Part shown: in pieces, positions 26,099 through 33,849 of the stretch
Layout: the number at the start of each line of letters is the position of its first letter
Numbering within the stretch: the stretch's first letter is position 1
Source of the DNA: C-114 sp963719285
Lineage (GTDB): Bacteria > Chloroflexota > Limnocylindria > Limnocylindrales > CSP1-4
Reading direction: 5' to 3'
Length of the DNA: 64,000 nucleotides
Assembly (NCBI GenBank): GCA_963719285.1
Contig: CAVRBO010000002.1
Coordinates: 1 to 64,000 of the forward strand
Position numbers and translations under genes: made by a program
The notes under the pieces: model-generated
Databases searched by the model: none
What the model saw: only the letters and a program-made list of their open reading frames with translations
What the model was told of the DNA's origin: nothing

Positions 26099-28375
26099 CT
26101 ACGGCAGGACGAGGTGGACCGGGTTGCCCCGGATCTTGGCGGTCCAGGTGGTCACATCGGAGGATGTGCCGTTGCCCGACATGTTGTAGCGGATCTTCCA
26201 CCAGCCCTGTTGCTGGGCCGTGTAGTTGGCCGGGATCGTCACGTCGATGATCAGCCAGCAGCCGTTATAGATACCGGTACTTCCGCCGCCGGCGTTGGTC
26301 GTGATGGCGTTGCCCGTCACGTTCTGCGAGTAGCTCGAGCAGTTCTGCGCGCCGCCGGAGGTGCCGGTCAGCGAGGACCAGGTCATCGATACGGGCGTCC
26401 AGCCGCCGGCGGTCGGGATCTCGATCTGGATGTTCGCGGCGAGGTTGCCGGTGTCGCCCGGGTCCCACAGGCTCAACTCGAGCGTCTTGCCCGCATGGGC
26501 CTGCGGTACCTGGGCGATATAGAACTCGGAATAGGCGCTGCCGCCGGCGACTTCGAGGGGTGAGAACATCTGCATCGCGCCAAGGCCGTAGATCTCCGGG
26601 GCTGTACCCGAGGCGCTGGCGTAGATCGCGAAGCTCTGTTCGCCGTTGGCGTTCCGCTGCGCGGCCCCATTGGCTGGGTCTGTGCTGGTCGTATGCAGAC
26701 GGTAGACCGTCCCGTTCGGGCCGCCACTCAGTGGATTGGCGGGATTGAGCAGGACCCACGAGTCGTGGTAGTCGCGCCCGTCGCCGTAGACCGAGGACGT
26801 CTGCCTGCACTCGGCCTGCCCGTTCGGACCGCCCATGGACGTATCCGATCCATTCAGGTTCGTGAACTTGTTTCCGGATGTCTTGATGAGCGTGTCGTCC
26901 GCGAGGTTGTAGGGCGTGTTGTTCGTGTTGTAGATCTCGTACCACGAACTCATGCCGTTGTTGCCGCCGAACCATCGATCGCCCACGCCGGATTGGAGGG
27001 CAGTGGCGCAGAACTCGGGGTCGAAGATGTAGACAAATCCGTTCGTCGAACCGGCCGCCATGTCGATCGCGTAGTTGTAGTAGTTGACGCTGTCGTAGCA
27101 CGCCCTGAGCTGCGCCGTCGGACATGGCGGCGCGGCCGTGCTGCCGGTGTCGTAGTAGGGCTGGAAGGCATCGCCGTTGATGTTCGTGGCGCCTTCCGTG
27201 TTCATCGTGCCCCAGAACCCGCGGTAGTTGAGCACGGCACCGTCGGGCTGATAGCAGTCCGAGACGCCATTCAGGCAACCGCTGCCCGGGCCCTTGAGGT
27301 CCTTGTCGGCGGCCGCGCTCGTCACGTTCGCCGTGTACGTGACCCGGACATTCAGGGTGTCGACCCGGGCGAAGCGTGCCGCGGCGCAGCTGCCCCGGTT
27401 CCAGGTCAGGCGGGCCATGAATCCGGTCGTTGTCGAACTGCCGAAGTCGCCTTGGACCCACGTGTGGACGGCCCACGGCAGCGTGCTGCCCTGGGATCCG
27501 AACGTGTAGGTGACGTTGGACAGGGTCAGGCTCGTCGTGACGACGGTTCCCGAGGCAGCCGGATACCAGTTGGTCCCGCCGTTAGGGGTGACCTGCACGC
27601 CGATCGTGCAGTTGGCGGCCACCGATGCGGCATCGAGCTTGGCGACGACCCGGACCTCGAGGCCATCGATCGTGGCTCCGGCCGGGATGCCGAAGTTCCA
27701 GCCGCCCCAGGCCCCTTGCGAACCGTTCGCCGTGTTGCTCGACGAGTAGGTAGTGCCGTTCGCGGTCGTCTTGTTGTACAGCGTGTTGGTCGATGTCCAG
27801 TTGCAGGCCGGTGAACAGCGGTTTGTGCTGGGGACGGCGGTGGGCGCATCCCAGCCGGTATCGGTCGTCTGCGGTCCCGTGAACGTCGCGTCCTTGATCT
27901 TGCCGAAGACACCGTAGTAGTTCTCGGGGCTGCCCATCGCGACGGGCAGGATGAACTCGGCCTTGGACGTCCGGCTGATCGGGAACGATGCGAGCCCGAT
28001 GACCCGGGCGAAGAAGGACGGGACGGAGGTCGAGACGGTCACGATCAGCTTGCGATCGTTGTTCGGGTCCTTCGCCGTGGTGATCGTGGTCCCGTTCACG
28101 CCCGACGTGTAGCCGTTCTTGGTGGCCTCGGCCCGGGCGGTCGTGTCCGCGCTGCTGTACAGGTTCGGCAGCCAGACGACGCCGGCCAGGGCCGCGGCAT
28201 CGGCCGCGCGCTGGACCCGGAGGGTGTTGGCCCAGTACCACGACACGTCGATGACGATCGCCATCAGGCCCATGAACGCGAGCATCGCGCCGGCGAAGAT
28301 GACGATGACCTGGCCGCGCGAGCGGCGGCGGGCCTGCGCTGCGGGTGCGGCCCGCCGGGAGCGGAACAGGTTCAC
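26099..28375 (-). CDS. TadG-like secreted/anchored protein, copy A (intact)
   Basis: A 758-aa protein. The short basic head (MNLFRSRRAAPAAQARRRSR) is followed by GQVIVIFAGAMLAFMGLMAI and a helix to about residue 48, then RVQRAADAAALAGV: the N-terminal signature of TadG/Flp-assembly-associated proteins. The remaining ~690 residues are a Ser/Thr/Asn/Gly/Tyr-rich extracellular part with paired-Cys segments and beta-rich stretches (e.g. GNGTSSDVTTWTAKIRGN), ending NPVHLVLP. Start is GTG 28375 behind GGAGG. It is 79 bp downstream of two TadE genes. TadG-like proteins are minor pilins or pilus-assembly factors in Tad systems. No tadA, tadB, tadC or cpaC gene is in the window, so the secretion machinery must be elsewhere or the role differs. 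Confidence 0.75.
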   Translation of the reverse strand: MNLFRSRRAAPAAQARRRSRGQVIVIFAGAMLAFMGLMAIVIDVSWYWANTLRVQRAADAAALAGVVWLPNLYSSADTTARAEATKNGYTSGVNGTTITTAKDPNNDRKLIVTVSTSVPSFFARVIGLASFPISRTSKAEFILPVAMGSPENYYGVFGKIKDATFTGPQTTDTGWDAPTAVPSTNRCSPACNWTSTNTLYNKTTANGTTYSSSNTANGSQGAWGGWNFGIPAGATIDGLEVRVVAKLDAASVAANCTIGVQVTPNGGTNWYPAASGTVVTTSLTLSNVTYTFGSQGSTLPWAVHTWVQGDFGSSTTTGFMARLTWNRGSCAAARFARVDTLNVRVTYTANVTSAAADKDLKGPGSGCLNGVSDCYQPDGAVLNYRGFWGTMNTEGATNINGDAFQPYYDTGSTAAPPCPTAQLRACYDSVNYYNYAIDMAAGSTNGFVYIFDPEFCATALQSGVGDRWFGGNNGMSSWYEIYNTNNTPYNLADDTLIKTSGNKFTNLNGSDTSMGGPNGQAECRQTSSVYGDGRDYHDSWVLLNPANPLSGGPNGTVYRLHTTSTDPANGAAQRNANGEQSFAIYASASGTAPEIYGLGAMQMFSPLEVAGGSAYSEFYIAQVPQAHAGKTLELSLWDPGDTGNLAANIQIEIPTAGGWTPVSMTWSSLTGTSGGAQNCSSYSQNVTGNAITTNAGGGSTGIYNGCWLIIDVTIPANYTAQQQGWWKIRYNMSGNGTSSDVTTWTAKIRGNPVHLVLP

Positions 28376-28454
28376 TGGAGGCCTCCTGGACGCGTGCCCG
28401 TGGGGGCCCGGCGTGGGGTGGGGGTGGACGTGGTCGTGACCGGGGTCGCGGCGG

Positions 28455-29066
28455 TCATGGGTTGAGGGCCATGATCGTGCGGTCGTTCATCGGGATGACC
28501 CCGCTGCTCGCGCCGCCGCCGAAGAAGCGGGCGATCGACGACAGCGGGGTGACCATGTTGTAGTCGTAGGTCAGGCTCACCCCGATCGAATCCGGGCTGG
28601 CCGCGTTGTTGCGGGTACAGGGCAGCCAGGTCGAGCTCGAGGTCTCGTGGTAGTGGAGCTGGAAGCCGTCGACCGTCGGCGCGCCGCCGGTGCCGTAGTT
28701 CCAGGTGCTCGTCTGGGCGCCGTTCGTCGGCACCCCGGCGCTGGTCGCCTTCCAGATCTTGATCGTCGTCACGTTGGTCTCGTCGATCGGCGAGCCCGGG
28801 CTGGTCAGGACGCGCTCGACCGCGGCGATGATCTGGGGGTCGATCGTCGCGCACACCGCGGCGTTGCCGCCGCCGTCGGCCAGGGCCGCCCCGGTCCGGG
28901 CGCCCTCGCGGGTGGCGTACTCGAGGGTCAGGTTGTGGGTGAACACGAACCCGAACTCGAGCATCCCGAACAGGATGAGCATGAACGCCGGGACGAGGAC
29001 CGAGAACTCGACCAGGGCCTGCCCGCGCGAGCGCTCGCGCCGCGGGGCGACGGTGGGGGCGGTCAC
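28455..29066 (-). CDS. TadE-family pseudopilin-like protein, copy A2
   Basis: A 203-aa protein with a basic head, GQALVEFSVLVPAFMLILFG and a single helix (about residues 15-40), then ATREGARTGA. These are the hallmarks of TadE-like proteins, including the Glu after the processing region (VEF). The ~150-residue outer part includes a Cys near residue 72 and another near 152 (PCTRNN). GTG 29066 overlaps the stop of the preceding TadE by 4 nt. It is essentially identical to the protein at 32221-32832. TadE proteins are processed by TadV-type prepilin peptidase and assist Flp pilus assembly in Tad systems; here that is inference. Confidence 0.8.
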   Translation of the reverse strand: MTAPTVAPRRERSRGQALVEFSVLVPAFMLILFGMLEFGFVFTHNLTLEYATREGARTGAALADGGGNAAVCATIDPQIIAAVERVLTSPGSPIDETNVTTIKIWKATSAGVPTNGAQTSTWNYGTGGAPTVDGFQLHYHETSSSTWLPCTRNNAASPDSIGVSLTYDYNMVTPLSSIARFFGGGASSGVIPMNDRTIMALNP

Positions 29067-29782
29067 AGGACCGGCTCCATCCGCATCGCGTTGGAGCGGG
29101 CGAAGTTCCAGCCGGCGCCCGACCAGACCGGGCCGTTGCCGGCCAGGCCGACGAGCCCGCGGATCGGGGTCTTCCAGGTGTACGTGTAGTTGACCCGCAC
29201 GCCGATCGTGTCGACCGACGGCATGTGGGTCCCGCCGCAGCCGGCCACGACGTTGCAGCGGCTGCTCTCGGGATAGCCGTTGGTGGCGATCTGGTAGGGC
29301 ACCGTGAGCGACGACCCGTCGGGGTAGTTGCAGGTCGTCGTCGTGCCGCTGTGGTTCCAGACGTTCTTGAGGCTCGAATCGCCGTTCTTGTAGTTGCCGT
29401 TCTGGTCGGACCAGTAGATCTCGATCGAGCTGATCTGGTTCGCGTCGGCCGGCGCGCCGACGTCGTTGATGACCGCCTGGATGATCGCGCAGTCGCTGCC
29501 CAGGCCATCGCCCGCCTCGGCCGCCACGAGCGCCGCGTCGCGGCTGGCGAACGCGATCGCCAGGTTGGCGTTGAACGCGAACGCGAACTCGATGACCGAC
29601 ATCGTGAGCAGGATGAACAGCGGGAAGACGAGGGCGAACTCGACGAGCGACTGGCCCTTCGCCCGCCGGCGCGGGGCGGACAGGGCGGCCCGCGGGCCGG
29701 CGCCGACGAGGGCACTCGGGCGGCGGACCGGGCGGGGGCGGATGCGCCGCCCCCGGCGGGGCACTCGGGCGAGATCGGTCAT
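29063..29782 (-). CDS. TadE-family pseudopilin-like protein, copy A1
   Basis: A 239-aa protein. A long Arg/Pro-rich cytoplasmic head of about 45 residues precedes GQSLVEFALVFPLFILLTMS and VIEFAFAFNANLAIAFASRDAA, the TadE membrane helix and following motif. The outer part has several Cys (DCAIIQ, TTTCNYPD, SSRCNVVAGCGG) and ends RMEPVL. ATG 29782 is preferred to GTG 29797 because GTGAGG lies at ribosome-binding distance. First gene of the cassette; it overlaps the next TadE gene. It differs from its twin at 32829-33548 by one visible residue change (PDGSS versus PDGTS). Confidence 0.8.
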   Translation of the reverse strand: MTDLARVPRRGRRIRPRPVRRPSALVGAGPRAALSAPRRRAKGQSLVEFALVFPLFILLTMSVIEFAFAFNANLAIAFASRDAALVAAEAGDGLGSDCAIIQAVINDVGAPADANQISSIEIYWSDQNGNYKNGDSSLKNVWNHSGTTTTCNYPDGSSLTVPYQIATNGYPESSRCNVVAGCGGTHMPSVDTIGVRVNYTYTWKTPIRGLVGLAGNGPVWSGAGWNFARSNAMRMEPVL

Positions 29783-29837
29783 GCGGATGGGCCTCACGGT
29801 GGCGATGGCGGAGCTGAGGCGCAGTTAATCAATGGGA

Positions 29838-29855
29838 CCTTGCGAACCACCTTGC
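29838..29855 (-). promoter_or_regulatory. Paired GCAAGG motif upstream of cassette A
   Basis: On the minus strand GCAAGG occurs twice with a 12-nt period, 56-73 nt before the TadE start codon. The same pair, also with a 12-nt period and followed by a CCCA, stands before cassette B although the two upstream regions otherwise differ. This conservation outside the duplicated block suggests a shared operator or activator site. Confidence 0.4.
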
Positions 29856-29932
29856 AGTCGAGCGATCCGGGGCGCCCGCGCACCACGTGCCCCGCGGGTG
29901 CTTTCCCGACGGAGCCGGGACCAGGAAACGAA

Positions 29933-29961
29933 GCGACCGCTCGTCGCTGACGAGCGGTCGC
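29933..29961 (-). terminator. Intrinsic terminator of cassette B
   Basis: A perfect 13-bp inverted repeat (GCGACCGCTCGTC and its complement) with a 3-nt loop begins 39 bp beyond the stop of the second TadG copy. On the minus strand it is followed by TTCGTTTCC. The core GTCGCTGAC is shared with the hairpin after cassette A. Confidence 0.65.
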
Positions 29962-30000
29962 CCCAGGTGATCCGGTTGAGGGGTCGGTAACGGCAGGGCC

Positions 30001-32141
30001 CTACGGCAGGACGAGGTGGACCGGGTTGCCGCGGATATCGACCTGCCACGTGGTCGTGTCGTTACCGCCATTGACCGTGTACTCGATCTTCCACCAACCC
30101 GCGCCCGGTTCGCCCGGCGGCGTCAGTCCGACGGACCCGTAATTGACGGGGAGGGGGATCTCGATCGTGATGAGCGCATCGTTGTAGAAGCTGCCGCTGG
30201 ACGCCGAGGCGGTCTGGATCGAGTTGACGTTGTTCCCGCTGCGTCCGTTATCCGCCGTGTAGCTGAACGTGGCGTAGTTGTAGGCGTTGCCGTTGGGCGA
30301 CAGGATACGCAGGAAGGCATCGCCACTGACATCGCCCGGGTCGAACAGCTTGATCTCCATCGTCTTGCCGGCGTGGACCGCCGCGATCTGGGCCAGGTAG
30401 AAGAGTTGCGTTCCGCCGAGCAGGTTGGTGTAGGTCACCATCCGGCCCTGGCCGTAGACCTGCGAGGCGCCGGATGAGCTCTTCACCCAGGCGCTCCACA
30501 TGTTCTCCGCATTGGTGGAGTTGTTGCCCGCGACGTTGGTGGTCACGTTGAGGCGATACGTCCCCGCCGGAAGGCCGGCGGCGAGCTGGTACCACGCGTT
30601 GTGATACGGGTCCGCCGAGCAATCGGCAGACGCTGTTCCGGGGAGACCCGAAGTCACCGCTTTGGTCGGACTGCGTCTTGCCGGCGAACAGGTTGCCCGA
30701 CGTCGCGACCTGGATATCGTCGCTCGTGTCGAACGGCGTGCCATTGATGTTCTACAGCGAGTAGATCGTTGTGACTGGGTTGAGTCGAACCGCCGATCCA
30801 GTGATCGCCGGCACCGTAGTTGCCCCCACCAGGGACCGAACCAGTAGCGCAGAAGGTCGGGTCGAACAGCTGGACCTGCCCGTTCGGGCCGGCGATGACG
30901 ACGTTGTAGTCCACGCCCTTGCCGTCGAACTCCGGGTTCGCCCGACTCTTCAGGTTGTCGTTGGTCGGGTCGAACTGGTCGCCGTTCTCACGGCTCCCGC
31001 CCTTCGTGATGTCCGCGCCCCAGAATCCCTGGGTCGGGAGGGTCGCGCCCAACGGGCCGGTGACCGGCTGGACCGTGTCGGCCGTACTGACCGTGGTGGT
31101 GTGCGAGTAGACCACGACTGTCGCGTCGTCGAGCGAGACCGTGCCGCACCCGGCACCCTTGAGGTGGGTGAGCCGGATCTGGAAGTTGGCCGACGAGAAG
31201 TCTCCGGTCGTCCAGGTCGCATGATTGGCGCCCCAGGTGGTGGTATCGGTCGCGCTGCCCAAGGTGTACCAGGCGTCGCTCGTGGCGATCGTGGGGGTGG
31301 TCTGAGGCGCGTTCGCCCAGGTCGTCCCGCCGTTCCACGACACCTCCGCCCTGATCTGGCACGCGGCGCCGGCCTTGCTGTCCTTCGCCTCGAGGTTGAC
31401 CTGCAGGCCATCGATCGTGGCGCCGGCCTGGAAGGACCCGAACGAGAAGGTCGTCCAGGCGTCCTGGTTGTTGTTCGTGCCGGACGTGGTGTACGAGTTG
31501 TCCGAGGCATAGGCGCGGTTCGGGTTCGTCCACGCTCCGCCGCTCGTGTTCGACGTGGTGTTGCCGGTCGGCGCCGATCCGGTCGCAAGGTTGCCCGCGT
31601 TGAATCCGGATGGGTTGATGTACGGGTTGGTGGTCGTCGTGGTGACCTTGCTCACGAACGTGCCAACGCCGTAGTAGTTCTGCGGGCTGCCCATCGGTAC
31701 CGGCAGGATGAACTCGGCCTTGGATGTCCGGGTGATCGGGAATGACGAGATACCGATGACCCGGGCAAAGAAGGATGGCGCCGAGGTCGAGACGGTCACG
31801 ATGAGGCGGCGGTCGTTGTTCGGGTCCTGGCTCAACGCGATGGTCGTGCCGGCCCCGGGGACATACCCGTTCTTCTGGGCCTCGGCGAGCGCCGTGGTCT
31901 GGGCGTTGGGCGCCGCTCCTGAGAAGTTGTCGGGCAGCCAGACGACGCCGGCCAGGGCCGCGGCATCGGCCGCGCGCTGGACCCGGAGGGTGTTGGCCCA
32001 GTACCACGACACGTCGATGACGATCGCCATCAGGCCCATGAACGCGAGCATCGCGCCGGCGAAGATGACGATGACCTGGCCGCGCGAGCGGCGGCGGGCC
32101 TGCGCTGCGGGTGCGGCCCGCCGGGAGCGGAACAGGTTCAC
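30001..32141 (-). pseudogene. TadG-like protein, copy B (disrupted by frameshifts and a stop)
   Basis: The N-terminus (from GTG 32141) is the same as copy A for about 70 residues. It then diverges but stays homologous (KAEFILPV, MGSPQNYYGV, TIDGLQVNLEAK), down to a C-terminal part ending VDIRGNPVHLVLP. Between about 30775 and 30640 the frame breaks. After GDHWIGGSTQP the homologous sequence continues in a second frame (TIYSL, in-frame TAG, NINGTPFDTSDDIQVATSGN), and near 30645 it moves to a third frame (LPGTASADCSADPYHNAWYQ). Three lesions lie within 135 bp of an otherwise well-kept 712-codon gene. This is either recent pseudogenisation or a poorly assembled patch. The intact ends suggest selection acted until recently. 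Confidence 0.8.
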
Positions 32142-32220
32142 TGGAGGCCTCCTGGACGCGTGCCCGTGGGGGCCCGGCGTGGGGTGGGGGTGGACGTGGT
32201 CGTGACCGGGGTCGCGGCGG

Positions 32221-32832
32221 TCATGGGTTGAGGGCCATGATCGTGCGGTCGTTCATCGGGATGACCCCGCTGCTCGCGCCGCCGCCGAAGAAGCGGGCGA
32301 TCGACGACAGCGGGGTGACCATGTTGTAGTCGTAGGTCAGGCTCACCCCGATCGAATCCGGGCTGGCCGCGTTGTTGCGGGTACAGGGCAGCCAGGTCGA
32401 GCTCGAGGTCTCGTGGTAGTGGAGCTGGAAGCCGTCGACCGTCGGCGCGCCGCCGGTGCCGTAGTTCCAGGTGCTCGTCTGGGCGCCGTTCGTCGGCACC
32501 CCGGCGCTGGTCGCCTTCCAGATCTTGATCGTCGTCACGTTGGTCTCGTCGATCGGCGAGCCCGGGCTGGTCAGGACGCGCTCGACCGCGGCGATGATCT
32601 GGGGGTCGATCGTCGCGCACACGGCGGCGTTGCCGCCGCCGTCGGCCAGGGCCGCCCCGGTCCGGGCGCCCTCGCGGGTGGCGTACTCGAGGGTCAGGTT
32701 GTGGGTGAACACGAACCCGAACTCGAGCATCCCGAACAGGATGAGCATGAACGCCGGGACGAGGACCGAGAACTCGACCAGGGCCTGCCCGCGCGAGCGC
32801 TCGCGCCGCGGGGCGACGGTGGGGGCGGTCAC
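32221..32832 (-). CDS. TadE-family pseudopilin-like protein, copy B2
   Basis: A 203-aa twin of the protein at 28455-29066. It has the same basic head, VEF-containing membrane helix (about residues 15-40) and outer part, and the translations are the same throughout as far as I can see. GTG 32832 overlaps the preceding TadE stop by 4 nt, and the tadG copy B start is 79 bp downstream. Because copies A and B are practically identical at the DNA level, ongoing gene conversion or a very recent duplication is implied. Either way the two cassettes would supply the same minor-pilin-like partners to different TadG proteins. Confidence 0.8.
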   Translation of the reverse strand: MTAPTVAPRRERSRGQALVEFSVLVPAFMLILFGMLEFGFVFTHNLTLEYATREGARTGAALADGGGNAAVCATIDPQIIAAVERVLTSPGSPIDETNVTTIKIWKATSAGVPTNGAQTSTWNYGTGGAPTVDGFQLHYHETSSSTWLPCTRNNAASPDSIGVSLTYDYNMVTPLSSIARFFGGGASSGVIPMNDRTIMALNP

Positions 32833-33548
32833 AGGACCGGCTCCATCCGCATCGCGTTGGAGCGGGCGAAGTTCCAGCCGGCGCCCGACCAGACCGGGCC
32901 GTTGCCGGCCAGGCCGACGAGCCCGCGGATCGGGGTCTTCCAGGTGTACGTGTAGTTGACCCGCACGCCGATCGTGTCGACCGACGGCATGTGGGTCCCG
33001 CCGCAGCCGGCCACGACGTTGCAGCGGCTGCTCTCGGGATAGCCGTTGGTGGCGATCTGGTAGGGCACCGTGAGCGACGTCCCGTCGGGGTAGTTGCAGG
33101 TCGTCGTCGTGCCGCTGTGGTTCCAGACGTTCTTGAGGCTCGAATCGCCGTTCTTGTAGTTGCCGTTCTGGTCGGACCAGTAGATCTCGATCGAGCTGAT
33201 CTGGTTCGCGTCGGCCGGCGCGCCGACGTCGTTGATGACCGCCTGGATGATCGCGCAGTCGCTGCCCAGGCCATCGCCCGCCTCGGCCGCCACGAGCGCC
33301 GCGTCGCGGCTGGCGAACGCGATCGCCAGGTTGGCGTTGAACGCGAACGCGAACTCGATGACCGACATCGTGAGCAGGATGAACAGCGGGAAGACGAGGG
33401 CGAACTCGACGAGCGACTGGCCCTTCGCCCGCCGGCGCGGGGCGGACAGGGCGGCCCGCGGGCCGGCGCCGACGAGGGCACTCGGGCGGCGGACCGGGCG
33501 GGGGCGGATGCGCCGCCCCCGGCGGGGCACTCGGGCGAGATCGGTCAT
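32829..33548 (-). CDS. TadE-family pseudopilin-like protein, copy B1
   Basis: A 239-aa twin of the protein at 29063-29782, with one visible residue difference (Thr for Ser in PDGTS). The Arg/Pro-rich head, GQSLVEFALVFPLFILLTMS helix and Cys-containing outer part are unchanged. It is the first gene of cassette B. The open frame runs further upstream but the extra residues have no TadE homology, and GTGAGG before ATG 33548 marks the start. Confidence 0.8.
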   Translation of the reverse strand: MTDLARVPRRGRRIRPRPVRRPSALVGAGPRAALSAPRRRAKGQSLVEFALVFPLFILLTMSVIEFAFAFNANLAIAFASRDAALVAAEAGDGLGSDCAIIQAVINDVGAPADANQISSIEIYWSDQNGNYKNGDSSLKNVWNHSGTTTTCNYPDGTSLTVPYQIATNGYPESSRCNVVAGCGGTHMPSVDTIGVRVNYTYTWKTPIRGLVGLAGNGPVWSGAGWNFARSNAMRMEPVL

Positions 33549-33849
33549 GCGGATGGGCCTCACGGTGGCGATGGCGGAGCTGGCGGTGGTCGGACCTTGA
33601 TCGGACCTGAGACCGAATATCCCAGTGGGTCCTTGCGAGGGACCTTGCCACGAGGTACCGGTGTGGCCCGGATGCACCACCCATAAGTACCGGTCCCTCG
33701 GGGGGCACGAGAAAATGGGCCTCTGATGTCCTTGCACGGCTGGACATCCGAGCGGATGGCGTGCCGCGAGTCAGCGCCCCGGTCGGTCCTTCGGCCTTCG
33801 GTCGACCCGTGCCGCGGGAGCCGCCGTCGCTCCTCCCCGGTCCTCGTCC
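33549..33849. other. 301-bp intergenic region between cassette B and the sensor kinase
   Basis: The left 34 bp belong to the duplicated block. The rest is unique: it holds the GCAAGG pair and a GATATT (33616-33621 read on the minus strand), a plausible -10 for cassette B. Near-palindromic GGTACCGG elements occur at about 33654-33661 and again around 33691. I see no gene in it; the short frames on either strand are arginine-rich shadows. Confidence 0.5.
33631..33648 (-). promoter_or_regulatory. Paired GCAAGG motif upstream of cassette B
   Basis: Two GCAAGG elements with a 12-nt period, 83-100 nt before the TadE start codon, followed on the minus strand by ACCCACTGGGATATT. The pair matches that before cassette A in sequence and spacing, although this segment lies outside the near-identical block. 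Confidence 0.4.

Larger units (their letters stand above)
28167..29816. repeat. Near-identical 1650-bp duplication block, copy A
   Basis: This block matches 31933-33582 at a constant offset of 3766 bp. It holds the first ~70 codons of TadG, both TadE genes and about 34 bp upstream of the first TadE. I see only isolated substitutions, for example at 28859 and 29311. Identity ends abruptly: on the left inside the tadG frame after the ADAAALAGVVWLP codons, and on the right just after GAGCTG. Confidence 0.92.
31933..33582. repeat. Near-identical 1650-bp duplication block, copy B
   Basis: Second copy of the block described at 28167-29816 (offset 3766 bp). Same content: start of tadG, two tadE genes and a short upstream segment. 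No terminal inverted repeats, target duplications or transposase flank either copy, so homologous recombination or unequal exchange is the likely origin. Confidence 0.92.

Noticed and set aside
28376..28386. Palindromic GGAGGCCTCC at the tadG ribosome-binding site as a regulatory hairpin
   Set aside because: A 10-bp palindrome without a loop cannot form an intramolecular hairpin; it is most simply a ribosome-binding site in GC-rich context.
28167..33582. Duplicated block considered as a transposon or integrated element
   Set aside because: No transposase, integrase, terminal inverted repeats or target duplications flank the copies; homologous recombination explains them better.
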